Part shown: piece after piece, positions 9,101 through 20,850 of the stretch
How the letters are laid out: every line of letters starts with the position of its first letter
How positions within the stretch are numbered: position 1 is the stretch's first letter
Assembly (NCBI GenBank): GCA_027604505.1
Contig: JADIIX010000018.1
Location: 159,623-223,622 of the forward strand
DNA: 64,000 nucleotides
Direction: 5' to 3'
From: Gonapodya sp. JEL0774
Lineage: Eukaryota; Monoblepharomycota; Monoblepharidomycetes; Monoblepharidales; Gonapodyaceae
Program-made: the position numbers and the translations under genes
Notes under the pieces: generated by a model
Seen by the model: the letters and a program-made list of their open reading frames with translations, nothing else
Told to the model about the DNA's origin: nothing
Database searches by the model: none

Positions 9101-11632
9101 GTGTAGCTACACGTGCGCCGTAGGGCACCCAGATGGGCGCTCCGTGTTTGCGGTGGGGTCGGATAGGGTCCTCCGTGAAGTTGTAGAATCCTCTATTGTG
9201 AGGGAAATTGAGTGCGACGTGGTGTACACCCAGGTAGCGCTCTCTCACAACGGCAAGATGATGTTTGCTGGTACAGCCACTGGGTGTGTCAGGGCCATCA
9301 AGTTCCCCATGGCGGCCGCGGACACGAAGAGCGTGGAGTATGCAGAGCACATGGCACATGCGGGACCCGTGAGCAGGATGCGGATCAGCCACGACGATCA
9401 ATACTTGTTCACCGCGGGTGAGGACGGTTGTGTGTATGTTTACAAGATCAGTGATAAGGATGGGAGAGGAAAGAGAGAGAGGGAGCCCGCATATGCGGAT
9501 GAAGTGAGTAAGAACACGAACGCGTTGGTTGTGCTTTCCGGCAAAACAATGGTTACCTTCACCTGCCACAATCGTAACAGATCCTCGTTACTAAAAGCGA
9601 TCTGGAAGAAAAAACACAGATGATGACGGAGCTGAAGTCCCGTGTGGAAGAACTCAAGATGGAGAACGAATACCAGCTGCGCCTCAAGGACCTCAATTTC
9701 AACGAGAAGATCAAGGAGCTCACAGACAAGTACACACAGGAAATCGAGGCCCTCAAAATTACGTCTGCGGTGCTTCGCTCGGAAAAAGACAAGGAAGAAA
9801 TTCGGCACAACGAGGATATGCACGACGAGCAGCAGCGGCGCGACAAGGAACTGGTGGATATGGAGACGGAACACAACGGAAAGCTTATGGCGGAGTATGA
9901 AAAGCATCAAGAGCTGGAGCGAAGGTCCGCGGAGCTCCAGTTGCAGTGGGAGAAGCAGCTCAAGGAGGCTGCCGAGGTTCGGGAGGCGAAGCTGCGAGAG
10001 CTGACGACGCACTTTGAGCTCAAGCTCAAGGACAAGGAGGCAGAAATTCGACAGGTAGAGTTCGTTTTGTTTCGTCATGATGTCTTTTTGGATTGTTGGC
10101 GATGCTAAAATCACTTTGTCAGCTTGAGGACCGAATGCGCCTTCAGACCAGGGAGTTCCAAGAGGCTTCGAGAGGAACCGAAGAAGACGCCGACCGAGAA
10201 GTGCTGGAGATCAAGCACAAGTACGAACGTCGACTAAAAGACGAGCGGGACGTTGGGATGCGTCTCAAGAGCGAGAACGGCATCATGAAGAAGAAATTTT
10301 CCACTCTGCAGGGGGAGATTGACCAGAATAAACAAGAAATCGCAAAGATGTATGCGGAGGAAAAGAAGTTGCATGGTGTGATAAAGAGTCTGGAGAAGGA
10401 TATTGCTGGGTTGAAGAAGGAGGTGCGTTGCTGCAAGGGGGAGGGGGGACTTTTAGATAGTGCGAGTCGGATTTGACTCGTGATTGACCTTTGAATCAAC
10501 CAACTCAGATCCAAGAGCGTGATGAGACCATTCAAGACAAGGAAAAGCGCATCTACGATCTCAAGAAGAAGAACCAGGAGCTCGAGAAGTTCAAGTTTGT
10601 GCTTGACTACAAGATCAAGGAGCTCAAGAGGCAAATCGAGCCGCGAGAACATGATATTGATGGAATGACGGAGCAGATCAAGGTGGGTGAAGGGGTTCAC
10701 TCTGATGATTCTATTCGGGAGCGAAGAAAGTAACACAGGCCGTCTGCACTGTCCCCCCCCCCCCCCCCCCGCAACCTGAAAGAACATGGACGTGGAACTC
10801 GAGCAATACTTCAAATCCAACTCAGATTTGGAGATGGCGATCTCGGACATGAAACTCAAATTGAAAGCTGCCGAGAAAGAAACGGAAGCCGAGCATGGGC
10901 GGGTGCTCCGGTTGGCATCCACAATGAAACGGTTCAAGGTGGATCTGTACGAGTGTACGCAGTTTGTGCAGGAGCCCAAGGCGCTCAAGGTGGGTGGCTC
11001 CGATTTGTGTACACAATTAATTCGGATACACATGGTTTCCAATTCATCGCACATCAGCATCAAATCAAGCGCCTCTATCACAAGTACTGTCAACAAACCA
11101 CTGACGAGGCTCTCACGGGTGATGGTCCCGTAGAGGTGGAAGTGGACGTCCAGCAGGAGTACGCCCGGCAGCGGGATCACCTCGAACGGACGGTTGCCGC
11201 GCTGCGCAAAAAGGTCGCAAAAGATCAAGCAACTCATAGGACAGATAACGTTAGAGTCATGGAAGAGAACGTTGCGTTGATCAAGTGAGAAATTTGCGTT
11301 TCGTGGTGGCGACATGGCGAATACGATAGCAGGTTCTGAGTAATTGCTGTTCTCACTGATAAAGGGAGATAAATCAGCTGCGAAGGGATCTTAAGGTGAT
11401 TCGCGGTCAAGAACGAGCGGCAGAAGTTCATTTGCGACAGGCGGGACGACAGCTTGTAACCAAAAGTGAGTTAGAATTCGAAAAGGAAGAGGTTTCCACC
11501 ACACAAGTGATTCATATCTCCATCGCGTACTCTCATTCAGCTGAATTGCGATTACCACCCATTGATCGCTCGTCGTCTCCGCAAGCGAGACCGAATACGG
11601 TGGCAGGGACGCCCATTCCCTCCACGACTTGA
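6115..11632 (+). CDS. CFAP57: Cilia- and flagella-associated protein 57 (WD-repeat plus coiled coil)
   Basis: Twelve exons, all in phase: 6115-6140, 6382-7441, 7567-8157, 8309-8614, 8718-9503, 9581-10054, 10123-10422, 10509-10682, 10783-10989, 11058-11284, 11365-11465, 11541-11632; about 1447 residues (animal CFAP57 is about 1250). The N-terminal half is a WD-repeat region (for example [15 protein letters not shown] and [15 protein letters not shown]). From about residue 920 there is a long coiled coil with very conserved blocks: [36 protein letters not shown] and [14 protein letters not shown]. The extra length is two Gly/Ser/Gln/Pro-rich insertions in the WD part, at about 6670-6890 and 7080-7290. 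In other organisms CFAP57 is an axonemal protein needed for assembly of inner dynein arms. Presence of a full reading frame implies a motile flagellated stage. Exon 1 encodes only nine residues (MSIAAVVHK with the splice). Confidence 0.93.
10753..10770 (+). repeat. Eighteen-base poly-C run in a CFAP57 intron
   Basis: An uninterrupted run of 18 C lies in intron 8 of CFAP57, 12 bases before the acceptor used for exon 9. It probably serves as the polypyrimidine tract. Homopolymers of this length are prone to length error in sequencing and replication. Confidence 0.9.
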
Positions 11633-12034
11633 AGTGGGGGTACATCGTGTTCACCGAAAGCTCGCGAACAAATTGGACTTGAATTTTACCTTTTGATTTA
11701 TAATTATTATCATTATCATTCATTTCATTCCGAATCAAATAAAATAATGGCACAATTGATGGAGCGTGCACGCTGCTCTCACTTCCCGACCTCTTCTTTT
11801 TTTCGCCAAGTAACCACGCAGCAAACCCGGCTATACTGGCTTGCTCTTCTCTGCTGCATTGATTTTAATTTTTGGAACCGGCTGAAAGGACGAGGAGGAA
11901 AAAAACTCCGCTCGCTGGTATCTCCACCGGCCTCCGTCCACTTTACAAATTCAATTCAAAAGCAAGGATGTGTCGCTTCAGATGAACTATTAATGGATAG
12001 CCCTGCCTTTTAATCTTGTACAATTCAATGACTT
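11633..12034. other. Intergenic region downstream of CFAP57
   Basis: About 400 bases, A/T-rich near 11690-11750 with an AATAAAATAATGG block that may belong to the CFAP57 polyadenylation region. No convincing gene on either strand. Confidence 0.4.
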
Positions 12035-12301
12035 TTACCAGGGCAGGACGAGTACGGGTGTGGCACAGTCAAGACCAAGCCACTTGCCCCACTGGGTGGA
12101 CAGAAGCGCACTCCAAGCGAGAGCACTCATAGTCGAAGCAAGGTGAGAGCTTGAAGCCAAAGGCGCCGGAACGTCGAGGGCACGCGAGCGACTTAAAACC
12201 GCGATAACGGCGTTCATGAGAGACTCTACGAGCTCGATCCGCCTTCCGTCGGCCACATCGGAACGGGGCGGCCTCTTCATGCTCTTCGCCGCTCGAGCCA
12301 T
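12035..12301 (-). CDS. Possible small unknown protein
   Basis: A minus-strand frame of 88 codons (106 if the upstream ATG at 12355 is used) starts MARAAKSMKRPPRSD and then reads a mostly helical, Ala/Ser/Leu-rich segment with no recognised motif. It lies head to head with the HMG-box gene, about 200 bases from its start, which would suit a shared promoter. No intron is needed. I cannot assign it and it may be non-coding. Confidence 0.3.
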   Translation of the reverse strand: MARAAKSMKRPPRSDVADGRRIELVESLMNAVIAVLSRSRALDVPAPLASSSHLASTMSALAWSALLSTQWGKWLGLDCATPVLVLPW

Positions 12302-12498
12302 GGCAGATTGCCCGATTTCCTCAAGTCGGCGAGCACGGGAGCCTTTCCACGACATGTATTACAATCCTGCATTCATTTAGCGCCATTTTCGAGCCTCTCG
12401 TCGCGTTGTGTCTGTCTTTCTTTTGCTCAAATTTGCTCACCAAATCCACAACCCAATCAGCACACCCCCAACAACACCCAAGTTTTTATCGATTCACA

Positions 12499-13264
12499 AT
12501 GCCCAAAGCAGCGAAAGCCAAGACCGGCGCAAAGGAGGGTGGCAGGAAAAAGAAGGACCCCAATGCGCCCAAAAAGGCCCTGACAGGTGCGTTTTTCGCC
12601 AGAAATCGCCGCTTAGCCAGAGCGGCAACGGGGATGTCTGAGTTATATGAGAGACCTCACATACGTCGGAGACCCCTTGGAAAATTTCTTCCCGACGTTT
12701 GATGATATTGCGGACTCAGCTTTGTCTCTTTTTCGATTTCATATTGTCATGACAATATGTAACTCTCTCGCCCTTCCCGAACCACCCCCCAAACCAAAAT
12801 CAGCCTACATGCTTTTCGCTCAGGAGAAGCGTCCTGAAATTAAGGCCGCCAACCCTGATGCCGGCTTTGGTAAGTGGCAGGCCAAGCTTTTCGCGTTTGA
12901 CTCGGGGAACTGCGGGCTGACTTTGATCCATCCTTCCCATAAATTCCTCATATTATATTTGCTACACATATCCCCACTCACTCTTCCTGTCACGCCCACG
13001 TTTTCTCAATCAAAAATCAAACCGCGTCAGGTGACATGGGAAAACTTGTCGGTGCCGCATGGAAAAATCTTTCCGACGCCGAGAAAAAGAAGTACCAGGA
13101 CAAGGCGGATGTCGACAAACTTCGCTATGAGCGGGAGTCTGGTGCCGCCAAGAAGAAGGTTTGTTTGCATTTATTTGGGAGCCTTGGCGGATTCTCACCC
13201 TCCCGCTCATTCCTTCTTTTCACACCAGGACGAAGACAAGGGCGAAGACGAGGAAGAGGAGTAA
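12499..13264 (+). CDS. NHP6: HMG-box chromatin protein, Nhp6 type
   Basis: Four exons: 12499-12586, 12804-12869, 13031-13158, 13229-13264; 105 residues, close to yeast Nhp6. A basic N-terminal tail (MPKAAKAKTGAKEGGRKKK) leads into KDPNAPKKALTAYMLFAQEK, the start of a single HMG box. The box continues with GKLVGAAWKNLSDAEKKKY and ends with a short acidic tail (DEDKGEDEEEE). Such proteins bend DNA without sequence specificity and assist nucleosome remodelling and transcription complexes in the nucleus. The acidic tail makes it more like animal HMGB than yeast Nhp6, which lacks one. Splice phases agree at all three junctions. Confidence 0.92.
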
Positions 13265-13497
13265 AAGACTTCACTCGTCGCCGTGAAACGGCGCAAATTG
13301 GACCTCATTTGCTTTCCGAAGGGGCGTTTCAAAGATTTGCTTTTCCTTGCCTGTTGAGGTCCCAAGACCTTCTCTACAGTACATAGTTGCATTGTTACTT
13401 GTTTCAATCTAAGTCTTTCACGTTTGATTTTTCAAAACTCTGGTCTGAAAGCTTCGACCAACAAATTATCAGCGTTCACACCCGCCAAACAAAGCAT

Positions 13498-16400
13498 TCA
13501 TCTCCAAACCGTTCGCACTTTCCATGGAAGTCCGTCACCAGATTTGTTCAAACCCGCACCTCCTGTGTTGAGCCATCGACAGACCGCATCACAGAGTTCT
13601 TCGAGGCGCTTAGGGCCGACGCGGAACTTCGTGCACAGATCATCTGCGTGGTGGGTGCCGTCCAAAAGTCTGTGGACGCTCCGTCAGACGAGACGCGATT
13701 TACGGACATCAGAATCTGGTTAACGGTTCTCTGGACACAAACCACAAGCTTACCCTGTCAACCTCTCCAGAACACTCTCGTCGGCACCCTCGTTCGGTGC
13801 TTCCTTCTCCCTTCCGAGCCCCGCCGTCAAGAGAGAGACTGCACCAGGCGGTCCTGGTGCTCTCATTGTCGCCGGAGTGGGCGATACCGCAGTGGCGGGA
13901 GTCGACTGTTGCTCTCCCTGGGAGGTCTGGACGAGCACGGGGTACCGGTGGACGCGGCGGATGAGGCCATTGAGCACTCCAAAAAGGACGAAGCGCCTTT
14001 GAGATGAAGGTCAAGCACAATGAACGTTACCGAGGCACGGGCCAACAAAATGAAAACTGCTGGACGTGAGGCTCTCAACGAACCTTGTATCCAACTTGTA
14101 CCGTTGACCGACACCAGCCCTCTTCGCCCACTCTTTAATCGTGAGTCCGTGTCTCATTCCAGCGTACATCCCAAATAGCACTCCAGCAGTCAATCCTGTC
14201 AATCTCCTGTCTCTCTCATCGGCTCCGGCTCCACTGTCAAAACTGCGCCCGTCATCGGAATTTGACAGATCTGTTGTCTCCGCAGAAAACTGAGCACACC
14301 GGGTAGCAAGACCGGCTTGAGAATCTAAGAGCAGGCGGATACGGTGTGTAGGAGTGTAGACGTTGGAATACTGGAAGATGTCCACCAAGACCACGATACC
14401 ATAGTAGCTGAGACGATGCGATTGCAGTTCAAATAAATGCCCTTCGCCGTTAAGAAAATCAAAACTGCGTCGACTTACACAAAATGCTGAACCGCCATAC
14501 CGCATAAATTGATGTCGATGTCCCCCTCGTCCGCAATCCTCCGAATGCTTCTCACACCGTCAATGTATGGAGTCACCTTGAAACACAGTGCTCTTTCCAA
14601 AACATCTGTACATCCGTGGCGGCTGTAAAACACTCGTACCTTGAGCAACGTCAGGTCCCATGTGGCGTCCGCAGCCTCCCACGCCCCTGGCATTACTATC
14701 ACTGGCACTAACCAATCATCAATAGGTGGCGGGTCAGGATAGAGAGGGAAGAGTTTCAAAGAGATGGTAGTTATCGGGTCTGGTAGGTTCGGGCAGTTCG
14801 AGCCCCACGACTTATCAGGCAAGCACTGTAGTGTGAGTGAGAAGATCTTGCGACTCACCCAATGTGACTTGGCATTCGTGATACGCATTGAGATCTTCCA
14901 TGATCTGTTCGAGAATCTGTGGGAGGCGTTGCTTCGAAGCCGGGTTCGAAAGGAACTGCGACTCCAACTGATAATCGAAACGGACGAAAACGGTGGTCAG
15001 ATGGTGAAAACACGTGATCAGGTGGGACGAAAATAGAAACACCTCTTGCAACCACCCACTTCCAGAGACCGGAGTACTCGCCCAATCTTTCGCACCACTT
15101 GCTCATAGCACACCACTCCTTCACCAGGTCCCTCAAACACAAACCCAAGGTTCCAAAGAAACTTGTTGCGAGGATACCGTGGATCCTCCACAACACATGG
15201 CCACGAAGCTACCGTCACGGTCGACGACAGTCTCAGCACGTACAAGCGGTGCGCAAGCTCTGGCTTGGGGATGAGTATGTCGCTGAGGAGGTCAAAGTCA
15301 AGATGTGTGCCCTGGTTGTGGGTCATGCTTGCACTTGGCCCACCACCACCCGCCGGCGAATTGGCACGGGAGGATGGACCAGAAGGTAATCGCCAAACTC
15401 CCGATGTGGAACTGGATGTTGATCCAGCCGCGTGGGCACGCGAGAGAGGATGCGGTTGAGTGAACGAGGTTGAGGGAGATCCGAAGTAACTCGACACCGG
15501 ACTACCCAAAACACCGGCAATGGCCGACGTCGACGCTGAGAGAGGCGAGCGAGCCGGAAGAGGTGAAAGTGAGGGAGAAACGGGTGACGAGCTGGCCCTG
15601 GTGTGTCCAGCTTGCCCACTTTTCGGGGAAAGCAGGGTCACGGTCCTGAGCGGTCTTGGAGAAGCCGTCTGAACCAAGCTGTTGCCTTCAGACCAGGATA
15701 CCGTCCGCAACGCTGACACAGCGGTCGATGCAGACGTCAAGTCCCGTTCGATTGGTGAGAGTGCGAGAAAAGAGAGCGGGGAGTTGGACCCCGACGTCCG
15801 ACGAGGAACGGACGGTCCAGGTGTTTGAGTTGACCCGGATGCGGCTCCTGCGGCTGCGAGAAGTGAGGCAGAGGATAGCTTTGACACCGGCGCCTGCGAG
15901 GTTAACGGCCTGAGCAGCGACGGTGGTGCTTGCCCGGCCGGTGGGGAGGCCAATGAGCCCGGGAGGAGCGACGTTCTCGACCGCGGCGACCCGGGGGTGG
16001 TGACACCCTCTGGTGGAATCCCGCCACTTCCCACTGACATGCGCCGTGGGCTTAATATGCTGGGAAGGGATCCTGTCGATCGACGAGCCGTGGATGCTTG
16101 CAGGAAGGTTGGTCGAACGCCACCTGAGAAGGTGGAGCGGCGAGACGCCATGGTTTTGGTGGAAGGCCGAGCTGGGGAGGCTGAGGCAGAAGCTGAGGCG
16201 AGGGCAATACTGTCGTCGATAGGAATAGGGGTGTCTGGGACGGGGGTGAGAAGGGGTGAAGTTGGGTCCGCTGAAATGGATGACGGTGGGAACGAGGGTG
16301 ACGGTGAGGTAGAGGCAGGAAAATCAGCTGAGGAATTTTGTGGGACGGGAGTATCACAGACAGTTGATATCGTGGACAATTGTGTTTGTGGGTTGATTAC

Positions 16401-18119
16401 GAGCGGCCCCGTCTCGGCGGCCACAGAATCCATATCGTTTTGTTGGAGGAGCGAGTCGGTGGGGATACTGGTGCTGTCGGGGTGACCTCCAGATTCAGTG
16501 AACTGTTGACGCTCGCTTTTGTGCACTTGCACGACAGAATTTGTGCGTGGTTCAGTTTCTTCAGACGATGGACCAGACTGTGACGATGCGAGTTGCAGTG
16601 ACAGGGTGTTACCACGGGCTGCAGAGTCCCCATCAGCGTCACGACCACCGCTGCCGGGCTGGACTCCTGCTTCCACTCCCAGTTCCGGTCCCCCCTCTCG
16701 TCCTACATCCACACCTGGTGCCTCCGCCGCTGAAACCTGTGTCACGGTTATCGGTTGTTCCAACGGCCCTGGCAGGGCAAACACCGCATCGGTGTGATCA
16801 GCGTCAGCGACACCAGCACCGTTACCGCCACCTCCATTTCCATCTCCACTGCCCTCCACATCGGCCGTGGGTGTTGCCGGTGCCGGAAGAAGAGGAGATG
16901 GGTGAGCGGGTGTCGGGGGACTGAGTACGACCCGAGCAGCCGATACTGTCGATGACGTTGCTGCTGCTGGGACGGCTCCAGCGGAAATGGAATCTGCGAG
17001 AGGGGAGAGAGAGTCAAGTGAGCGTTCCATGTGCTCAGAGACAGAGACGGAGCCGGAGAGGGAAGGCGCCGAGTCGAATTCGGAGTCGTCGTAGTCGTCA
17101 AGGAACTGGGTGTCGGGTAGGTCTGTGTTGCCCGAGCCGGTAACGGCATTGGCACCAGCACCAGTACCCATCCCACTCCCCGCACCGCGGCGGCGGGAAC
17201 CAGTGGACACTGAGGTTGCGGTGCCGGAAGGAGGTTGCCGGCCGCGCCGGCGAGTGGTTGTAGTGAGAAGGGACTTGTCTGTGGAGAGTTGGAAGATGCG
17301 CTCACGGTCTTCGCTTTCGATGGTTGAGATGGAGTGAGTCCTGGAGTGGCGGTGGAGGGGAGCAAGGAGCTGATGGGGTTGGCTCAGAGGTGGTTGAGTG
17401 ATGTCGGTGACGGCGGATGGGCGGAGAGAGACCTCGATGGTTGTGGCGGTTGTGAAGGCGGTCGGGCTGAGTGTGGTGGTGTGGATGGTTTCTGAGGAGG
17501 GCTGTTGGGCCGGCGTCGCCGGGGTAGAATCTAGTGTGGTGGTGGTAGTATTTGCGGTGTGGGGGCTCGCGGTGTCGGATGACACGAGACTCTGGGAGGG
17601 CGGAGTGCCTGTACGGGCAGCGGGGCCAGGCGCGGCGATGAAAGAGAGTTGCTCTGAGGGAGATCCATGTGAAGATGGGGTTCCCGACACCGACGAGACC
17701 ATGGAAGAGTCGGACCGAGCACGAATGACACCCAGTCCCTGGGAGATAGAGGTACTGGGTCTGCGGCTCCCCGGTGGTGGTGCCTGGGTGGCAGCAGGGC
17801 TATTGCTGGTGTTTGGAGGCAGAGTACCAGTAGCACTACCTCCAGATCCAGTTCCCGGCGACAGGGTATTATGAGAAAGCTGCTGCCCGAGACCCCACAC
17901 GGAAGCCGATGCGGACACGGTTGCCGAGCCTGACGCGGAGGACGTTGCAGGGACGCCCGTGATGCCCGAAATGGCCGTGCTGGAACCACCAGAAGCGAAA
18001 AATCCCTCCGGTGTCTGGAAAACGATGCGGGATCCTTCGGTGGGATGAAACTCGCAGTAGACTAGACACATAATCCTTGCGAACTTGACTCCATCGCGTT
18101 GTGGACCCGCGAACGCCAT
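13498..18119 (-). CDS. NPR2: Nitrogen permease regulator 2 (Npr2/NPRL2), with giant insertion
   Basis: Seven exons on the minus strand: 18119-15060, 14967-14859, 14779-14640, 14576-14479, 14407-14084, 13996-13754, 13669-13498; about 1381 residues against about 380 in human NPRL2 and 615 in yeast. The N-terminus (LVYCEFHPTEGSRIVFQTPEGF) is the Npr2 longin start. About 900 Ser/Thr/Pro/Gly/Ala-rich, presumably disordered residues follow. The longin domain then resumes with DILIPKPELAHRLYVL and NKFLWNLGFVFE. Later exons carry ISLKLFPLYPDPPP, WDLTLLKVTPYIDGV and YYGIVVLVDIFQYSNVY, then RFVLFGVLNGLIRRVH and the C-terminal LLDGTHHADDLC. Npr2 with Npr3 and Iml1 forms the GTPase-activating complex (GATOR1/SEACIT) that turns down TORC1 at vacuole or lysosome membranes when amino acids are scarce. 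It is divergent from the hydrolase gene, 211 bases away. Confidence 0.92.
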
Positions 18120-18330
18120 AACGGCTTAAGGAAAGCTCGACTTAGCGATTGCAAGCGTTCAATTTCTTAGCTCTCTTAAGCGAATCGACGGTGTTAAAGA
18201 AGTGACTTGAAAGCTAATGAGCTGCGAGGCTTTGGCCGATCAATGGGGTTTGCACTACTCTAGGACCCCTACCGACTTTACCACGTCATCGAAGCTGCAT
18301 TTTCCGCTTGCGTGGGCGGTAAACGTTAGG

Positions 18331-20355
18331 ATGCAAACTTCAGTATTCAAAAGGTTGCTGCGCTCGCCCCGCATCGTCCGCGATTACTTCATCAAGGTTC
18401 GTGGTGTTACGGACACGTCAACGCTCGAATGAAATTTGAATGATGTTAATCTCTGTGCGATTTGTTGCTATTTTGCTAACACAGGGCCCTCCTCTTCCTT
18501 CGTGGTCTCTTGCTTATACACTCACAATTGCAACGATGAGGGAGGTGCGTTCGCTGCTCCGTTTATGTGGTCTTCGGGTGAAACGGCGTCAGGAACACCG
18601 ATTTCCGTGAACGCGGGGTTACCCTTCCAGGCTATTCTGAATTTGTATTGTCTCTTCAGTTTCTTGATGCCTTTTCTGGTTCTGACATCCGCTTGGGACA
18701 AAAACTAGTCGAGCGGGTGCAAGGCCCCCCGTGGTGCGTTACCACATTCATCCCAATCAATCCCCTTGTCCATTCAATTTATTCCAAGTGCTTACCCACA
18801 CTACCACTCTGACCTGCTCAATTCCATATTCTTCATCTCCAATGCACCACGGCGCCTTCCACACACCCGCCAGGCCCCGACCCATTCGAGCATCCATGGT
18901 TTGCATTCCCCCAATCCCAGACCTCGACGAGCACGCACCCGTCCTTAAACAATTCAGGAACCACGCTCCAGACTCGGACGTTGATGCGGTCCACCTCACC
19001 TGGACTCCTAGATTCGTCAAGATGGGCGAGACAGAGGGCGCCGTCCTCCTTCTCCATGTGAGTCTATTCGATTCTTGGCCCTCGCTCTCAGAATGAATTC
19101 CGCATTCTTCACCTCACTATCCCCTCTCACACTTTCAAAACTACTCCGCCGTGCAGGGCGGCGCCCACATCGCCGGTTCCACAGAAACCCACCGTTGGTT
19201 CGCATGGCGACTTGCCCGAGCCGCGGGCCAGTGCTTTTCCCTCCACTACTCCCTCGCTCCCGCCCGTCCCTTCCCCTCCGCCCTCCGGGACTCCACCACC
19301 GCCTATCTCCGCATGATCGACCCTCCCCTCCCCACCAACGGAAACACCTCCCCAATCACCCCGACACCGCTCCCCCCGTCCAAAATTGTTCTTGCGGGGG
19401 ACTCGGCGGGAGGCAATCTTGTGCTAGCTACCTTGCTGACGCTGAGGGAGAGCGGTATACCTTTACCAGCCGGTGCCGTCTTGTTCAGCCCGTGGTTGGA
19501 CCTCTCGCACAGTCTTGGAAGTCAGACGGAATGCGTACACGATTACCTGCCAGACGGCCACCGCGACCCGTTCTTGGTGAATGAGAAAAGACTCACCTGT
19601 GAGTGTTCCCTCCCTTCCAAGAAAAAAATCTAGACACGAATGTCTCAACAAAACCAAATGCACATCCACATCGAATCCTCTCTTGTCACGCCCTCTCCCT
19701 CCTGACTGCTTTCACAACCACCCGCACAACGCTTCTACTTGCGCAACTGGATCCCCAGACTACGCCCCCAACTCCCTGCTCTCCAACCCCTACGTTTCTC
19801 CTCTCTTTGCCGATCCCCACGACCTGCCCCCGCTTCTTGTCACCTGCGGGTCCGCCGAGCGTCTCCGCGACGATGCTTTGCTCTTCGCGTGGCGGGCCAA
19901 CACCCGAGGGGGAAGGGTGGCGCTGGAATGCTACGAGGATATGGTGCACGTGTTTCAGGTGAGGTCCAAGTCGGGGAAGTGTTACAGTGTGTCACGTGGC
20001 GGGTCGCCTTGGTGCCCCGAATGAGAAAAGGAAACTAAACCGTTCCATTCTTACACCTTCGTCTGTTTCACCCCGCACCCGCCAGATGTTCGCACGGGCA
20101 GCTTTTCCCCGCCTCTCCTTCCACCGCATGGAAAGTTTCATCCACTCATGTATCCTTGGCACCCCTCCTGGTCCCTCGTACACCTTCATCAACGCGAATC
20201 TGGTTCCCCGACCCATGACGGCCGACGAGGTGGGACGGTGGGCGGTCAGGAGTCTAGAGAACGATCCAAGGAAGGGGAGGTGGACGGGGAGGGAGTGGGA
20301 GGGGGCGGTTGAGGCAGTGGTAAGGGAAGTAAGGGAATGCGTCCGGTCGGGTTGA
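18331..20355 (+). CDS. Alpha/beta hydrolase, hormone-sensitive-lipase type
   Basis: Seven-exon model: 18331-18396, 18485-18544, 18660-18787, 18874-19057, 19157-19598, 19759-19958, 20086-20355; about 449 residues. The oxyanion motif is HGGAHIAG, split across exons 4 and 5. The nucleophile elbow is GDSAGGNL (Ser), followed by LFSPWLDLS. The acid and base of the triad are likely in CGSAERLRDD and YEDMVHVFQ. These are the marks of the HSL/arylacetamide-deacetylase family of esterases and lipases. An early segment GPPLPSWSLAYTLTIATMR resembles the N-terminal helix of related fungal hydrolases. The substrate cannot be named. The first three exons are less certain than the last four. A further in-frame ATG lies upstream at 18217. 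Confidence 0.82.
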
Positions 20356-20850
20356 TAGAGGGTAGTTGCATCGTGGGCGGAGGGGAGAGTCGAATCGGAC
20401 TTCACTTTCACTTGTACATACGCATAAAATACTGACAATGTCTTGAATGCCCCGTGTCTGCAGTTGACTGTCGCATGACAAACCACGTCCTCAGAGAGAG
20501 TCACTCCAGGCATAGAATACATTCACGGGTGGTGTGATGTGGTGCATTATCGACACACCAAGGCCCGATGTAGCATGCATACACGCAAAATTTTTCTTAT
20601 AGTAACAAAGCTCTACATTGTTGAATCGAAAACACCGATGCTCCCAAGTCTGCGACTGCTTTGATACCCGGTCACGGCGCTGGCCTTGCCAACGTCCCAT
20701 AACCCTCCCCGTAGTCGTCGTCGCTCCCGTCGCACCCAGCCCGTGCGGCATACTCTCGGCAACACAGTCACAGCACGGTCCCGTCACAGTCAAGCATCCC
20801 GTGTCTTCCACTTTCATCTCAACGACTCTCCCACCTAACATGCGCACCCC

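Noticed and set aside
15997-17874. Several plus-strand frames of 60-170 codons opposite Npr2 exon 1
   Set aside because: They mirror the low-complexity Npr2 insertion, and none has a motif or start context that would support an antisense gene.
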